Positions 1 through 10,454 of a DNA stretch of 64,000 nt are shown piece by piece. A program made the position numbers and the translations under genes. Position 1 is the stretch's first letter. The number at the start of each line of letters is the position of its first letter. The stretch covers positions 210,023-274,022 of the forward strand of contig NZ_QPJT01000004.1 in the NCBI RefSeq assembly GCF_003337415.1, given 5' to 3'. The DNA comes from Anaerobacterium chartisolvens (GTDB lineage: Bacteria > Bacillota > Clostridia > Acetivibrionales > DSM-27016). The notes beneath the pieces were generated by a model. That model was not told where the DNA came from. It did not search any database and saw nothing but the letters and a program-made list of their open reading frames with translations.

Positions 1-235
1 GGCCTTTATATTCTCAGTATGCTCCACATCAGATGCCTTTATAGCACGCACCTTTACAGGGCAGTTCCCCTTAAGCTCCATTATGGGCTTTCTGGTGCTT
101 GGCCCAATGTTCGACATAAAAAACCTTCTCATGCTTTTAGGAAGCTTTAAAAAGAGCTTTGTAATTAGGCTTGTGCTTGCTATTGCCGTTGTCTCCTTTG
201 CCGTGCTGTACTTATTAACACCGATACTGTTATAG
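1..235 (+). CDS. Permease, YraQ/YcgR type (C-terminal part)
   Basis: The open frame enters from the left edge and ends in TAG at 233-235. The visible 77 residues contain CSTSDAFIAR, then a glycine/proline-rich GFLVLGPMFDIKN segment and a final hydrophobic helix. These are hallmarks of the DUF318 (UPF0718) permease family, predicted multi-pass membrane proteins of unknown substrate. The next gene is its usual DUF1980 partner, which supports the call. Only the C-terminus is present, so start, length and promoter cannot be judged. The stop overlaps the ribosome site of the next gene, so the two are probably translated as a pair. Confidence 0.85.
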   Translation, partial: AFIFSVCSTSDAFIARTFTGQFPLSSIMGFLVLGPMFDIKNLLMLLGSFKKSFVIRLVLAIAVVSFAVLYLLTPILL

Positions 236-246
236 GAGTGACCGTT

Positions 247-1101
247 ATGTATAATGTCAGATATAGAAGATTTAATGTTGAGGCTTTAATTAAAGCTGCA
301 ATCATGTTGGGCTTTGCACTGTTTTTTTATATAACAATTCGTTCGGGAACTGTCCAGCTTTATGTTCATCCCAGAATTGTGCCTTATATGAAATTTTCAA
401 TTGCTGCTATGCTGCTCATAGCGGTATTCCTTGTAAGGTCAGCATTTATGCCCCAGGTAGCAAGGGTAAAAACAGCGTATCTGCTCTTTTTTATAATACC
501 TCTTGCCGCTTCCTTTCTAATACCTCCAAGTGTTATGGATACCTCGGGATTATCAGGGAACAATTTTAAGCCCTCTCAGCAGCCCAAAGCCGCGCCTGCC
601 TCAGACGGCAGCCTCTCGTCAGATTTTACGTCGCCTGATGATGTCGGCAGCCTTATTAACGAGTACCCCGGGACATCCGAAGAGCTTTATGAAATCCCCG
701 AATATCAGGAGGACCCCATAGATATCCAGCCGCAGCTTCAGGGGGATAAGGTCATAGTTGACGATGCAAGCTTTGCTGTTTGGAATGACGAGCTGTACTA
801 TAACGTGGATAAGTATGCCGGAAAAGGCATTGAAATAAAAGGACAGGTTTTAAAGGATTCCCAGCTAAAGCCCGATGAATTTGTGGTGGTAAGACTTATG
901 ATGTCATGCTGCACGGCTGATCTTCAGCCTATAGGGATTATATGCCGTTATGACGATGCGGGCAAGCTTGCGAGCAACACCTGGATAAAGATAAATGGGA
1001 AAATCGTGCGGGATAGTTATGAGGGCGAGCTTTACCCCCTGATTGAGGTAGAATCTGTGGAAAATGCTTCTAAACCGGAGGAGGAATACCTCTACCCCTG
1101 A
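247..1101 (+). CDS. DUF1980 / TIGR03943 membrane protein (YcgQ-like)
   Basis: The product (284 residues) has two or three N-terminal membrane segments (roughly residues 15-100), a Ser/Pro-rich linker and a soluble C-terminal domain with the conserved MMSCCTADLQPIG motif. That motif marks the TIGR03943 family, the usual partner of YraQ-type permeases. The pair is thought to form a membrane complex of unknown substrate. I chose ATG 247 because AGGAG at 234-238 lies at the right distance. A GTG at 238 is in frame but overlaps that site. The paired cysteines may bind metal (inference). The zinc uptake operon that follows has its own promoter. Confidence 0.85.
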   Translation: MYNVRYRRFNVEALIKAAIMLGFALFFYITIRSGTVQLYVHPRIVPYMKFSIAAMLLIAVFLVRSAFMPQVARVKTAYLLFFIIPLAASFLIPPSVMDTSGLSGNNFKPSQQPKAAPASDGSLSSDFTSPDDVGSLINEYPGTSEELYEIPEYQEDPIDIQPQLQGDKVIVDDASFAVWNDELYYNVDKYAGKGIEIKGQVLKDSQLKPDEFVVVRLMMSCCTADLQPIGIICRYDDAGKLASNTWIKINGKIVRDSYEGELYPLIEVESVENASKPEEEYLYP

Positions 1102-1185
1102 TTGATTAAGCTATATTTTGGAAATACTTTGCTACAGGACATATATAAGTCTATTTCCCTTTAAGATAAAATTTCTTGCATATGC

Positions 1186-1236
1186 TTGGATTTTATACTA
1201 TATTAATATATAATAATGCAAACGCAAATCATTTGC
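1186..1236 (+). promoter_or_regulatory. znuABC promoter with palindromic operator (possible Zur site)
   Basis: TTGGAT (1186-1191) and TATAAT (1209-1214) are 17 bp apart. Just past the expected start, at 1224-1236, lies the perfect palindrome GCAAATCATTTGC. Its position between the -10 and the znuA ribosome site suits a repressor such as the zinc sensor Zur. The sequence is not the textbook Bacillus Zur box, so the regulator is inferred from gene context only. Confidence 0.6.
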
Positions 1237-1265
1237 AAATATACTTTTAGGAGGATATACCGTAT

Positions 1266-2270
1266 ATGAAAAGAATTATGACAAGCTTTATATGCCTTGT
1301 GCTGACTTTGGGAATGGGCTTTCTTTCAGGCTGTTCCGCTAAACCGGCTGAAAACACCTCTGCAGGAGAGGAAAAAAAGCTTTCTGTTTTTGCAAGCTTC
1401 TACACTATGTATGACTTTACTAAAAAAATAGGAGGTGATAGAATTAATGTTACAAACATTATTCCCTCGGGAGTGGAAGCCCACCACTGGGAGCCGTCGC
1501 CCTCGGATATCGCAAGCCTTAAAAACGCCGACATGTTCGTATATAATGGGGTTGGTATGGAAGGCTGGGTGGACAAGGTTCTTGAATCCTTAAAAAGTGA
1601 CAAGCTTGTAGCTGTAGATACCTCAAAGAGCGCAACTCTGCTGGAAAAGAGCAGTTCAGGTAAAGAGCATGAGCATGAGCACGAGGGTGAGCATGAGGAA
1701 GAAGAGCATGAAGCCGGACACGAGGAAGGCCATAATCACGGTGATCTTAAATATGACCCTCATATATGGCTTGATCCCATGAATGCCAAAAAACAGATGG
1801 AGGCTATAAAAGATGCGCTGGTAAAAGTAGATCCGTCAAACAAGGATTATTATGAACAGAATTATCAAGATAACGCCAAAAAGCTGGACGAGCTGGATAA
1901 AGCCTTTAAGGATGCCGCTTCAGGCTTTAAAACAAAGGATATCGTGGTCAGCCATAAGGCCTTTGGATATTTATGCAATGCATATGGACTGAATCAGGTT
2001 GCAATTGAGGGACTGAATGCCGAGTCGGAGCCTACTGCTGCAAAAATGGCGGAGATAGTAGACTTTGTAAAAAAGAACAATGTGAAGTATATCTTTACAG
2101 AGGAGCTGTTAAGCCCTAAGACGGCAGAGGCAATCGCAAAGGAATCGGGAGCGCAGGTAGCTGTTTTAAGCCCTGTCGAAGGACTTGAGGAAAAGGATAT
2201 TCAGGCTGGACAGGAATATCTGTCGGTGATGCGGAGAAATCTGGAGGTTCTTAAAAAAGCTCTTGAATAA
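1266..2270 (+). CDS. znuA: Zinc ABC transporter substrate-binding lipoprotein ZnuA/AdcA
   Basis: The protein binds zinc (or manganese) outside the membrane and delivers it to the ZnuBC importer. It begins with a lipoprotein signal peptide and lipobox FLSGC, with the lipidated cysteine at residue 23. It then shows the cluster A-I fold: a metal-ligand His in EAHHWEPSP, a long His/Glu-rich loop at about 130-160 typical of zinc rather than manganese binders, a second ligand in DPHIWLDP, then VSHKAFGY and FTEELLSPKTAE. The 334-residue length is normal. ATG 1266 follows AGGAGG at 1249-1254. It is first gene of the znuABC operon, 21 bp upstream of znuC, and probably zinc-repressed via the upstream palindrome. 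Confidence 0.95.
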   Translation: MKRIMTSFICLVLTLGMGFLSGCSAKPAENTSAGEEKKLSVFASFYTMYDFTKKIGGDRINVTNIIPSGVEAHHWEPSPSDIASLKNADMFVYNGVGMEGWVDKVLESLKSDKLVAVDTSKSATLLEKSSSGKEHEHEHEGEHEEEEHEAGHEEGHNHGDLKYDPHIWLDPMNAKKQMEAIKDALVKVDPSNKDYYEQNYQDNAKKLDELDKAFKDAASGFKTKDIVVSHKAFGYLCNAYGLNQVAIEGLNAESEPTAAKMAEIVDFVKKNNVKYIFTEELLSPKTAEAIAKESGAQVAVLSPVEGLEEKDIQAGQEYLSVMRRNLEVLKKALE

Positions 2271-2291
2271 AAGTATTGGAAAGATGTGAAA

Positions 2292-3074
2292 ATGGACAAA
2301 TTAATTGAAGTACGAAATCTTAATTTTGGTTACAGTGACAAACTCATACTAAGGGATATCAGCTTATACGTTAACAGAGGGGATTTTTTGGGAATTATAG
2401 GTGCAAACGGCTCCGGGAAAAGTACCCTGCTTAAGCTTATGCTGAGAACCCTGACGCCAATCAGCGGGCATATAAGCCTGCTTGGCCAGAATATAAAGGA
2501 TTTTAAGCGCTGGAGTAAAATAGGCTACATATCACAAAAGGCAACCTCCTTCAACGGAAGCTTCCCCGCTACCGTTGAGGAGGTTGTTCAGGCTAATCTG
2601 TTTTCAGACATAGGTCTTTTTAAATATCCTAAAAAAATACATAAGGAAATGGTTTATCATGCTCTTGAAAGGGTTGAAATGCACAATTACGCCAAAAGGC
2701 TGATGGGAAACTTATCCGGGGGCCAGCAGCAAAGGGTGTTTTTAGCGAGGGTTCTTGTTAATAGCCCCGAGTTGATTTTTTTGGATGAGCCGACATCAGG
2801 AATCGACGCCAGATCTGAGGAAGCGGTGTATTGTCTGCTTGCGCGGCTTAATCACGAGCTTGGCCTGACTGTTGTCATGGTTACTCATGACCTTGGAGCC
2901 ATTATGGCCCATTCTAACCGGCTTATCTGTCTTGGAGAGAACGGCTTGCTGGAGCATGACCCGTCTCATGGACTGACAAGAGATGTTGTTACCCAAATAT
3001 ACGGGTATGACATAAACCTGCATTTGTCAGGCTCGGGCCACTGTAAAAACTGTACAAGAAAAGAGGGCAAATAA
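2292..3074 (+). CDS. znuC: Zinc ABC transporter ATP-binding protein ZnuC
   Basis: This cytoplasmic ATPase powers zinc import. Visible motifs in order are Walker A GANGSGKST, signature LSGGQQQRV, Walker B LIFLDEPTSGID and the switch histidine in VMVTHDL. The C-terminus carries CKNC close to the end, a possible metal site. ATG 2292 is favoured because GGAAAG at 2278-2283 is 8 bp away; an in-frame GTG at 2286 is the alternative. Its stop overlaps the znuB start by one base, so the two subunits are translationally coupled. Confidence 0.95.
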   Translation: MDKLIEVRNLNFGYSDKLILRDISLYVNRGDFLGIIGANGSGKSTLLKLMLRTLTPISGHISLLGQNIKDFKRWSKIGYISQKATSFNGSFPATVEEVVQANLFSDIGLFKYPKKIHKEMVYHALERVEMHNYAKRLMGNLSGGQQQRVFLARVLVNSPELIFLDEPTSGIDARSEEAVYCLLARLNHELGLTVVMVTHDLGAIMAHSNRLICLGENGLLEHDPSHGLTRDVVTQIYGYDINLHLSGSGHCKNCTRKEGK

Positions 3075-3910
3075 TGCTGGATATCCTGCAATACGAATTT
3101 ATGCAAAAGGCCTTTGCAGTAGGTCTTCTTATCGCGGCTATAACTCCGTGCATAGGGGTTGTCGTGGTTCTCAAAAGGCTTTCCATGATGGGAGATGCCT
3201 TGTCCCATACCTCGCTTGCCGGGGTAACGGCGGGACTGGTGTCAGGGCTAAATCCCATACTGGGCGCGGTGGTTTTTGCCGTTGCTTCCGCACTTGGTAT
3301 CGAGCAGGTGAGGAAGGCATTTCCACGGTATTCCGAAATTGCGATTGCGGTAATTATGTCCACAGGTATAGGTCTTGCAGGTGTGCTGTCAGGCTTTGTT
3401 AAAAACAGCGCAAGTCTTAACAGCTTCCTTTTCGGAAGCATTGTAGCCATAACCGATTTTGAGCTTTTTATGGTTATAGTTCTCAGCATCGTAGTAATTT
3501 TATCGGTAATTGTGCTGTACAAGGAATTGTTCTATTGTACCTTTGACGAGGAGTCGGCAAGGCTTGCAGGCGTTCCCGTAAAAGCCGTAAATTTTATATT
3601 TACCCTGCTTACCGCCATTACCATTTCAATATCGGTAAGGACGGTTGGGACTCTTATTATATCCTCGCTTCTGGTTCTCCCTGTAGCCTCGGCTATGCAG
3701 CTTGCCAAAAGCTATAAGCAGACGGTCATTCTTTCTGTGCTTCTGTCTGTATTTTTCACCTTCTCTGGACTTTATATTTCCTACTATGCAAATTTAAAGC
3801 CGGGAGGCACTATAGTGCTTATAGGCGTAATTGCACTTATCTCTATACTTGCCTTTAAAAAAATATCCTCAAGACTCAGGATGAAAAAAACCTATATCAA
3901 GTCGGCTTGA
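3074..3910 (+). CDS. znuB: Zinc ABC transporter permease ZnuB
   Basis: This is the membrane-spanning subunit of the zinc importer, 278 residues with about eight hydrophobic helices. The early segment VVLKRLSMMGDALSHTSLAGV is the family signature (ABC-3 family), and a later TVGTLIISSLLVLPVASA stretch is also typical. The start codon ATG overlaps the znuC stop (TAATG). It ends the operon. Only an A/T-rich run follows, not a convincing terminator, before the promoter at 3941. Confidence 0.95.
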   Translation: MLDILQYEFMQKAFAVGLLIAAITPCIGVVVVLKRLSMMGDALSHTSLAGVTAGLVSGLNPILGAVVFAVASALGIEQVRKAFPRYSEIAIAVIMSTGIGLAGVLSGFVKNSASLNSFLFGSIVAITDFELFMVIVLSIVVILSVIVLYKELFYCTFDEESARLAGVPVKAVNFIFTLLTAITISISVRTVGTLIISSLLVLPVASAMQLAKSYKQTVILSVLLSVFFTFSGLYISYYANLKPGGTIVLIGVIALISILAFKKISSRLRMKKTYIKSA

Positions 3911-3940
3911 TAAAAATTTAAAAAATTTTTAAAAAAAGTA

Positions 3941-3969
3941 TTGACACTACTCAAAACGAGTATTATAAT
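3941..3969 (+). promoter_or_regulatory. Strong sigma-A promoter upstream of the Spo0E-like gene
   Basis: A perfect TTGACA (3941-3946) and TATAAT (3964-3969) are 17 bp apart. The spacer holds the inverted repeat TACTC-N5-GAGTA, a possible operator. The first credible gene downstream starts at 4299, leaving a leader of about 320 nt. I see no other gene in 3970-4298. Confidence 0.65.
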
Positions 3970-4298
3970 TTGTTACATACACTGGTAATTGATGATTTAT
4001 TAACGGTCCTTACTTTATTGGAATGTTGACTGTGTTTAAGAAGCTTTACATGACTTATATATTTGCAGTTATCTATATGATTATTAGTGCTTTTAAATGT
4101 ACTTATAGGGCTGTGGTACATTTACACGGTGTTTAAAAAATGCATTGGTATAATTGTGCTTTGGGATATTTTTTAAGATATTCGGATAAGGCATGAGGCT
4201 GCTAATGCAAAAGGCAAAAAAGAAGCTCAAGCCGTAAATGCTTTTGTTTTCTTCGGATGCCGATGTTTTACTGATTTGTAAAAAGGGGAATATACAAA

Positions 4299-4436
4299 TT
4301 GCTGGATGACAACATATCCAAACTAAGAGATGCACTAATTAACGAAGCACAAAAACGTAGCTTGGATACAGATACGGTTTTAGAATTGAGCGAAAGGCTT
4401 GACGAATTGATTTTAAAGGCATTGCAAAATCAATGA
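4299..4436 (+). CDS. Spo0E-like aspartyl-phosphate phosphatase (45 aa)
   Basis: Spo0E-family proteins remove the phosphate from Spo0A~P and so delay sporulation. This short frame encodes a helical hairpin: ISKLRDALINEA, a turn, then VLELSERLDELILKAL. The SERLDELI stretch corresponds to the family signature SQxLDxxI. A length of 45 residues is normal for the family. TTG 4299 is preceded by GGGG at 4285-4288 (10-bp spacing); no ATG is available in frame. The gene stands alone on the plus strand between the zinc operon and the convergent glgCD operon. Identification rests on a short motif, so it is good but not certain. Confidence 0.75.
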   Translation: MLDDNISKLRDALINEAQKRSLDTDTVLELSERLDELILKALQNQ

Positions 4437-4603
4437 GCATTCCTTAAGCTAACGCAGCATTGTACAATATTTTATTTAGGCCTGTCAGCCTATATGCAAA
4501 CAGTTGCGACCTGTTTAAATATATTTTGCTGATATATACTTAAAATAGGCGGCAGCATACTTACCTTTTACTACATATATTCTTCTTGTTGCAAACAAAA
4601 CAG

Positions 4604-4650
4604 GAGAACGGTTATATTAACCCGCTTTGCGGGAAAATATAGCCGTTCTC
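4604..4650 (-). terminator. Terminator of the glgCD operon (also usable by the Spo0E-like gene)
   Basis: GAGAACGG and CCGTTCTC arms enclose an inner CCCGC/GCGGG hairpin. Reading the minus strand, the stem is followed by a T-rich run. It lies 18 bp past the glgD stop. Between convergent genes it can serve both strands. Confidence 0.8.
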
Positions 4651-4668
4651 TTGCTTTTACAGCACTTT

Positions 4669-5790
4669 CTATACCCTTACGTTCTTTTCAACTATTATAG
4701 GCCAATCAGCTTCTCCCTTTAAGCTTTTTCCCTGTGTCATAACCACATTCTTATCCAGTATGGCATAACGCAGTATGGCATTTTCTTCAATACATGCCCC
4801 CTGCATTATTATGCTGTCCTTCACGACGGCTCCCTTTCTAATGGTTACTCCCCTGAAAAGAACGCAATTTTCCACTGTGCCCTCAATTATACACCCATCT
4901 CCTATTATTGAATTTTTGACCTCCGCCTCATCATTATACTTTGCGGGAGATTCATCCTTTACCTTTGTATATACCTTCCCATTCTCTATAAACAGCTCTC
5001 TTCTAACCTCGGGATCAAGCATCTCCATGTTGCACCTGTAATACATCTGGACAGTGCTTAAGCTTCTCCAGTAAACATCATATTCATACCCGTATATATT
5101 AAGCGTTCCGAGATTTCTGATAACAATATCCTTTACAAAATCATAATTGCCATGGGCAACACTCTCCTCGAGAAGAGATATAAGAAGCTCACGTTCTATT
5201 ATATATATTCCCATCGAGCCAGTTTTGGTCCACGGGTGGGGAGGCTTCTCCTGAAGATCCAAAATCTTTCCGTCATCTCCGATCTTTATCAATCCCAATA
5301 AAGAAAGCTCCTCTTCCCCAAAGTTGTTCATCTCCCTGTAGGCAATGGTTATATCGGCTTTATTTTCGATATGCTTTTCAAGCATACTGTCAAACGACAC
5401 TTTATATATGCAGTTTCCCTGAGCTATTACCACATATTTTTCATTACTTCTCTTTAAGAAGGTTATGTTGTTAAACATTGCATCCGAGCTGCCTCTGTAC
5501 CAACCCGTATCATTTTCAGAAAGGTATGGAGGAAATACAAAGAGTCCGTCATTTTTTCTGTCCAGATCCCATTCCTTACCCGAGCCAAGATGATCCATAA
5601 GAGAACGAAAGCTGTATTGAGTAAGCACCCCTACGTTTGTTATGCCTGAATTCACCATACTGGACAGCGCAAAATCTATAGCCCTGTATTTTCCCGCCAC
5701 TGGCACCGCAGATATGGATCTAATTGAGGAAAGCTCCTTAAGTCTGTTGTTTTTTCCTCCTGTAAGTATAATTCCCATAACATTTTTCAT
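4669..5790 (-). CDS. glgD: Glucose-1-phosphate adenylyltransferase subunit GlgD
   Basis: GlgD is the non-catalytic or regulatory partner of GlgC in Firmicutes; together they make ADP-glucose for glycogen. The N-terminal nucleotidyltransferase domain has LTGGKNNRL in place of the canonical GGxGxRL loop, as expected for GlgD. The C-terminal third is a left-handed beta helix of hexapeptide repeats ([19 protein letters not shown] and following). ATG 5790 shares the ATGA overlap with the glgC stop; an ATG at 5796 is an in-frame alternative. A terminator follows the gene. Confidence 0.93.
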   Translation of the reverse strand: MKNVMGIILTGGKNNRLKELSSIRSISAVPVAGKYRAIDFALSSMVNSGITNVGVLTQYSFRSLMDHLGSGKEWDLDRKNDGLFVFPPYLSENDTGWYRGSSDAMFNNITFLKRSNEKYVVIAQGNCIYKVSFDSMLEKHIENKADITIAYREMNNFGEEELSLLGLIKIGDDGKILDLQEKPPHPWTKTGSMGIYIIERELLISLLEESVAHGNYDFVKDIVIRNLGTLNIYGYEYDVYWRSLSTVQMYYRCNMEMLDPEVRRELFIENGKVYTKVKDESPAKYNDEAEVKNSIIGDGCIIEGTVENCVLFRGVTIRKGAVVKDSIIMQGACIEENAILRYAILDKNVVMTQGKSLKGEADWPIIVEKNVRV

Positions 5791-7067
5791 TCGCATACAC
5801 CGCCCTTGTATACATTTTTACCCGAAGAAATTTTAAAATCACAAAAGTCCTCTTGCGTCACCTCTATGTCTATCATTACGTTTTTTCCCACATGTGCTTC
5901 ATCCGGAATATGCGCCGCCTCACCTATAACTGTAATCCCCGAGTTGTATATGTTTGGCTTATGCTCATTGGGGACTATTTCTCCAACGCCCAATTTCACA
6001 TGCCTTCCCACATAGGCCCGCTCTCCCACAATGCACTGGTTTATAACCGCTCCCTCTCCTATACTTGCGCCCGACATAATAATGGAGTCTTCTATCACAG
6101 CGTTCTTCTCCACAATAACTCCTGGAAAAATTACGGAATTTTTTAATTTTCCATATATCATACATCCCTCAGCAACAATAGACTTTTTGATGCTTCCGTC
6201 AGGTCCTATATAATGAGCCGGAGCAACAGGGTTGGGCGTATATATCCTCCAGTTGGGGTCAAACAGGTTGAAGTCGGGTATTCTGCTTATAAGGTCCATG
6301 TTAGACTCCCAGAAGGCCTGTATCGTTCCGACATCCCTCCAATAGCCGGAAAATTTATATGCCCACATGCTTCTCCCATCCTCAAGCATCATGGGAATAA
6401 TATTTTTGCCGAAGTCATATTGAGATAATGTGTTTTCATTATCTCTTATGAGGTACTGCTTTAATGTGTTCCAGTTGAATATATATACTCCCATAGAGGC
6501 AAGAGTGCTTTTAGGCTGTGCCGGCTTTTCTTCAAACTCATAAATCCTGCCGTCGTCGGAGGCATTCATAATTCCGTATCTGCCGGCTTCTTCAATAGGA
6601 ACGTCTATTACAGAAATAGTTGCCTCGGCATTATTTCTTTTGTGGAAATCAAGCATTTGTGAATAATCCATTTTATAAATATGATCTCCCGAAAGTATTA
6701 TAACGTACTCAGGGGAAATTTTGTCGACATAATGTATATTCTGAAATACCGCGTTTGCCGTGCCCTTGTACCACTCCCCTACTTCCTCCTTCAAATAAGG
6801 CGACAGTATAGTAACACCGCCATTTATTCTATCCATGTCCCACGGCTTTCCTATACCTATATGGGAATTGAGCTTAAGAGGCTGGTACTGGGTTAAAACA
6901 CCGACAGTATCAATTCCCGAGTTTATGCAGTTGCTTAATGAAAAATCAATTATTCTGTATTTGCCTCCGTAAAGCACTGCAGGCTTTGCTATGGTTTTGG
7001 TCAAAACCCCCAGCCTGCTGCCTTGACCTCCCGCAAGCAAAAGCGCGACAATCTCCTTTTTTACCAT
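5787..7067 (-). CDS. glgC: Glucose-1-phosphate adenylyltransferase, catalytic subunit GlgC
   Basis: GlgC catalyses ATP + glucose-1-phosphate to ADP-glucose + PPi, the first committed step of glycogen synthesis. Seen are [13 protein letters not shown] (nucleotide loop), [15 protein letters not shown], the [10 protein letters not shown] active-site segment, FEEKP (glucose-1-phosphate binding) and YWRDVGT, then a C-terminal beta helix. Length 426 is slightly longer than usual (about 400), owing to the C-terminal tail. The start has GGGGG 8 bp upstream. It is first gene of the glgCD operon; other glg genes are not in the window. Confidence 0.95.
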   Translation of the reverse strand: MVKKEIVALLLAGGQGSRLGVLTKTIAKPAVLYGGKYRIIDFSLSNCINSGIDTVGVLTQYQPLKLNSHIGIGKPWDMDRINGGVTILSPYLKEEVGEWYKGTANAVFQNIHYVDKISPEYVIILSGDHIYKMDYSQMLDFHKRNNAEATISVIDVPIEEAGRYGIMNASDDGRIYEFEEKPAQPKSTLASMGVYIFNWNTLKQYLIRDNENTLSQYDFGKNIIPMMLEDGRSMWAYKFSGYWRDVGTIQAFWESNMDLISRIPDFNLFDPNWRIYTPNPVAPAHYIGPDGSIKKSIVAEGCMIYGKLKNSVIFPGVIVEKNAVIEDSIIMSGASIGEGAVINQCIVGERAYVGRHVKLGVGEIVPNEHKPNIYNSGITVIGEAAHIPDEAHVGKNVMIDIEVTQEDFCDFKISSGKNVYKGGVCE

Positions 7068-7516
7068 TTAATTTCCCCCATTCATTCGTATAATTTTATT
7101 AACTCTAAGTCTTTTATCTATGTAGCCTTTCATACCAATCGCTTCACGGAACCGCTAAAAATGCCTCCGGCGGCAAGCGGTATTATATATATCCAGCTTA
7201 TCATCTTTTTAAAATCAAGTAAATGCTTTGCAAGCCTCTGTTTGTAAAATTCAGGTTCATTCTATAGGACAGACTTTACAACTATATGCCCCGGCATAAG
7301 TATTTATACCCGAAGCAGTCTTTGAAATATATTTTTTCTTTTCAGGTGCCGTTATTAAATAGGAAAGACATTAAAGTTCATATTTTTATAAATATAATGG
7401 TAATTATAACTTTTTTGTCCTTTTTTGTCAACTCGTGAATTAACGGGTAATATGGAAGAAAGGGAAAATATATGGTATACTAAAACAGAAGACACAAGTG
7501 CATTATGGAGGGTAAA
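7068..7516. promoter_or_regulatory. Divergent intergenic region glgC / DUF4364
   Basis: No gene is visible in these 450 bp. On the plus strand an extended -10 (TG at 7473-7474 and TATACT at 7476-7481) is well placed for the DUF4364 gene. On the minus strand the glgC leader contains ACCGCT/AGCGGT arms around a GC-rich core at about 7150-7185, followed by a short T-run. That could be a leader structure of glgC. No recognised riboswitch was found. Confidence 0.45.
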
Positions 7517-8053
7517 ATGAGTCCGGCCAATAATAAGGAGCTTGCCGAAAGCAAGCTCATACTCCTTTATATTATAAACAAGCTTAACATTCCTGTGAGC
7601 AACCTTCAAATAACCAAGCTTGTACTGGAAAATAAGTTTATGAACTACTTCTTTCTTCAGCAGTTTTTAAACGAGCTGTGTGATAATAACATGCTAAGCT
7701 CACGCATAATTGAGTCCAAAACCTTCTACAGCATAACGGAAACCGGAAAGCAAACCCTTGGCTACTTCCCAAATATAATTCCCTTTGGGATCAAGGCTCA
7801 GATTGACAGTACATTGTCCTCATTAAAGAAAAATATGCGGAATGAAACACTTATAACGGCAGATTTTATACCTGAAAGTGAAAATGAGTACAGCGTGCGT
7901 TGCAGCGTAAACGAGGATAATTTTTGTCTGGTGGATTTAAAGCTAACGGTAGGTACAAAAAATGATGCCCGCATTATTTGCGACAACTGGAGGAAGAACT
8001 CTCAGACCATATATTCGGAGATAATTGACAGTGTTATGAAGAAAAGAAGCTAA
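7517..8053 (+). CDS. DUF4364 family protein (winged-helix-like)
   Basis: The 178-residue product begins with a winged-helix-like module: LILLYIINKLNIPVSNLQITKLVLENKFMNYF and a wing around FYSITETGKQTL. A mixed alpha/beta C-terminal part follows. This is the DUF4364 family, common in clostridia and resembling PadR-type regulators. Its target is unknown. ATG 7517 is chosen because GGAGGG at 7507-7512 sits directly before it; the upstream in-frame ATG 7505 overlaps that site. The gene is monocistronic, with an extended -10 promoter upstream and a terminator right after. Confidence 0.85.
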   Translation: MSPANNKELAESKLILLYIINKLNIPVSNLQITKLVLENKFMNYFFLQQFLNELCDNNMLSSRIIESKTFYSITETGKQTLGYFPNIIPFGIKAQIDSTLSSLKKNMRNETLITADFIPESENEYSVRCSVNEDNFCLVDLKLTVGTKNDARIICDNWRKNSQTIYSEIIDSVMKKRS

Positions 8054-8075
8054 AACAGAGGACATATATGTATTA

Positions 8076-8104
8076 ACCAAGGACATAGGTATCCCTGGTT
8101 TTTC
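8076..8104 (+). terminator. Terminator of the DUF4364 gene
   Basis: ACCAAGGA and TCCCTGGT form a stem with one mismatch and a short loop, followed by a T-run at 8099-8103. It is 23 bp after the stop codon. Confidence 0.75.
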
Positions 8105-8120
8105 TTAGGATGTCTTTCGT

Positions 8121-8375
8121 TTATAGCTCCAGCTCCTTTAATTGGTCATTTTCCCACACTACACCCTTTCTTTTAGCCTCGTCAAGCAGAGCAGTCAGAT
8201 GGTGCTTGGAAAACTCAAGCCTGAGCCTCGCAATTTTCAGCTTTCCGTAGTCATCCTCCGCTTCACTTAAAGAAATCTCACTTAATCTGTAAACCTTGCA
8301 GGCTATTTCGATTTTACGTATAAGCTCCCATTCCTCTTCCTGTATCTGGTTGCCGCTCAAGCCGCTTTCTTCCAT
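8121..8375 (-). CDS. Hypothetical small helical protein (84 aa)
   Basis: I do not recognise the family. The product is acidic and almost entirely predicted helix: EEEWELIRKIEIACKVYRL, then KIARLRLEFSKHHLTALLDEAKRK. This suggests a small helical bundle or coiled coil. A strong ribosome site GGAGGAG lies 6 bp before the ATG, which supports a real gene. It stands between yhbY (divergent side, 100 bp away) and the convergent DUF4364 gene. No cysteines, signal peptide or membrane segment are present. Confidence 0.65.
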   Translation of the reverse strand: MEESGLSGNQIQEEEWELIRKIEIACKVYRLSEISLSEAEDDYGKLKIARLRLEFSKHHLTALLDEAKRKGVVWENDQLKELEL

Positions 8376-8477
8376 TTCTGCTCCTCCATATATTTATAAT
8401 TCAATTATATTATATGTAGGAGCAAATAAAATGATATTTCCCAAACAAATAACGCCCCTGTTTCTTTGTAATTTCCC

Positions 8478-8768
8478 TTAAGGAAGCTCTATGACCTTAT
8501 TCTTTTTTGATTCCTTATATAAAACAAATTTACTTCCTATCACCTGCACCACCTCTGCGCCTGTGGCAGAAGAAATTTCCTCGCAGACCTCCCTTGCTTC
8601 CGAGTCCGAGTTTTTTAATACCGTTGCCTTTATCAATTCTCTGGCCTCAAGGGCATCCTCAAACTGCTTTACCGTATTTTCGTTAATTCCGCTCTTCCCC
8701 ACTTGAAAAATTGATGGAATGCCGTTTGCCAATCCCCTCAAATAGCTTCTCTGCTTGCTTGTAAGCAT
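8478..8768 (-). CDS. yhbY: YhbY family ribosome-assembly RNA-binding protein (CRM domain)
   Basis: This is a small CRM-domain RNA-binding protein associated with assembly of the 50S subunit. The sequence starts LTSKQRSYLRGLANGIPSIFQVGKSGI, the family signature with the conserved GxxG-like loop, and continues with the ELIKATVLKN strand and VVQVIGSKFVLYK. The 96-residue length is typical. It lies 48 bp downstream of obg on the same strand, the usual clostridial order, and probably shares its transcript. Confidence 0.93.
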   Translation of the reverse strand: MLTSKQRSYLRGLANGIPSIFQVGKSGINENTVKQFEDALEARELIKATVLKNSDSEAREVCEEISSATGAEVVQVIGSKFVLYKESKKNKVIELP

Positions 8769-8815
8769 TATTTTCCTCCCTCTTGTCTAATGAACCCGTC
8801 CTTCTAAATTTTGTT

Positions 8816-10105
<1,290 letters not shown>

Positions 10106-10136
10106 CTAAAAAAATAACGTATGTGCAGAAAAAAAT

Positions 10137-10158
10137 AATCCCAGTATATACTGGGATT
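10137..10158 (-). terminator. Hairpin between rpmA and obg
   Basis: A perfect 22-bp palindrome (arms AATCCCAGTAT) is followed on the minus strand by a run of eight T. It lies 14 bp past the rpmA stop and before obg, so part of the transcription should end here. Confidence 0.8.
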
Positions 10159-10171
10159 TATTTTTTGCTTT

Positions 10172-10450
10172 TTATGCGTTGACTATACTTACCTGCTTTT
10201 TGTCTTTACCCAATCTTTCAAATTTAACCTTGCCGTCAGACAATGCAAAGAGTGTGTCATCACTTCCCCTGCCTACGTTAGTGCCGGGGTAAATCCTTGT
10301 TCCCCTCTGCCTCACCAGAATGTTTCCTGCTAAAACAAACTGTCCATCGGCTCTTTTAACTCCCAGCCTTTTAGATTCACTGTCACGGCCGTTTTTGGAG
10401 CTTCCCATTCCCTTTTTATGGGCAAAAAACTGCAAATTTACTTTAATCAT
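10172..10450 (-). CDS. rpmA: 50S ribosomal protein L27
   Basis: L27 sits near the peptidyl transferase centre. The protein starts [14 protein letters not shown]. The first nine residues (to FFA) form the Firmicutes-specific extension removed by the cysteine protease Prp, leaving [14 protein letters not shown] as the mature N-terminus. I place the start at ATG 10450, after GGAGGTG, rather than at an upstream in-frame ATG. The prp gene lies 4 bp upstream, so protease and substrate are co-expressed. Confidence 0.96.
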   Translation of the reverse strand: MIKVNLQFFAHKKGMGSSKNGRDSESKRLGVKRADGQFVLAGNILVRQRGTRIYPGTNVGRGSDDTLFALSDGKVKFERLGKDKKQVSIVNA

Positions 10451-10454
10451 TGGA

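Noticed and set aside
2989..3522. Minus-strand frame of 177 codons within znuB/znuC
   Set aside because: It is the shadow of two clear transporter genes and shows no family motif or ribosome site.
7355..7609. 84-codon minus-strand gene upstream of glgC
   Set aside because: It overlaps the promoter and start of the DUF4364 gene and has no ribosome site.
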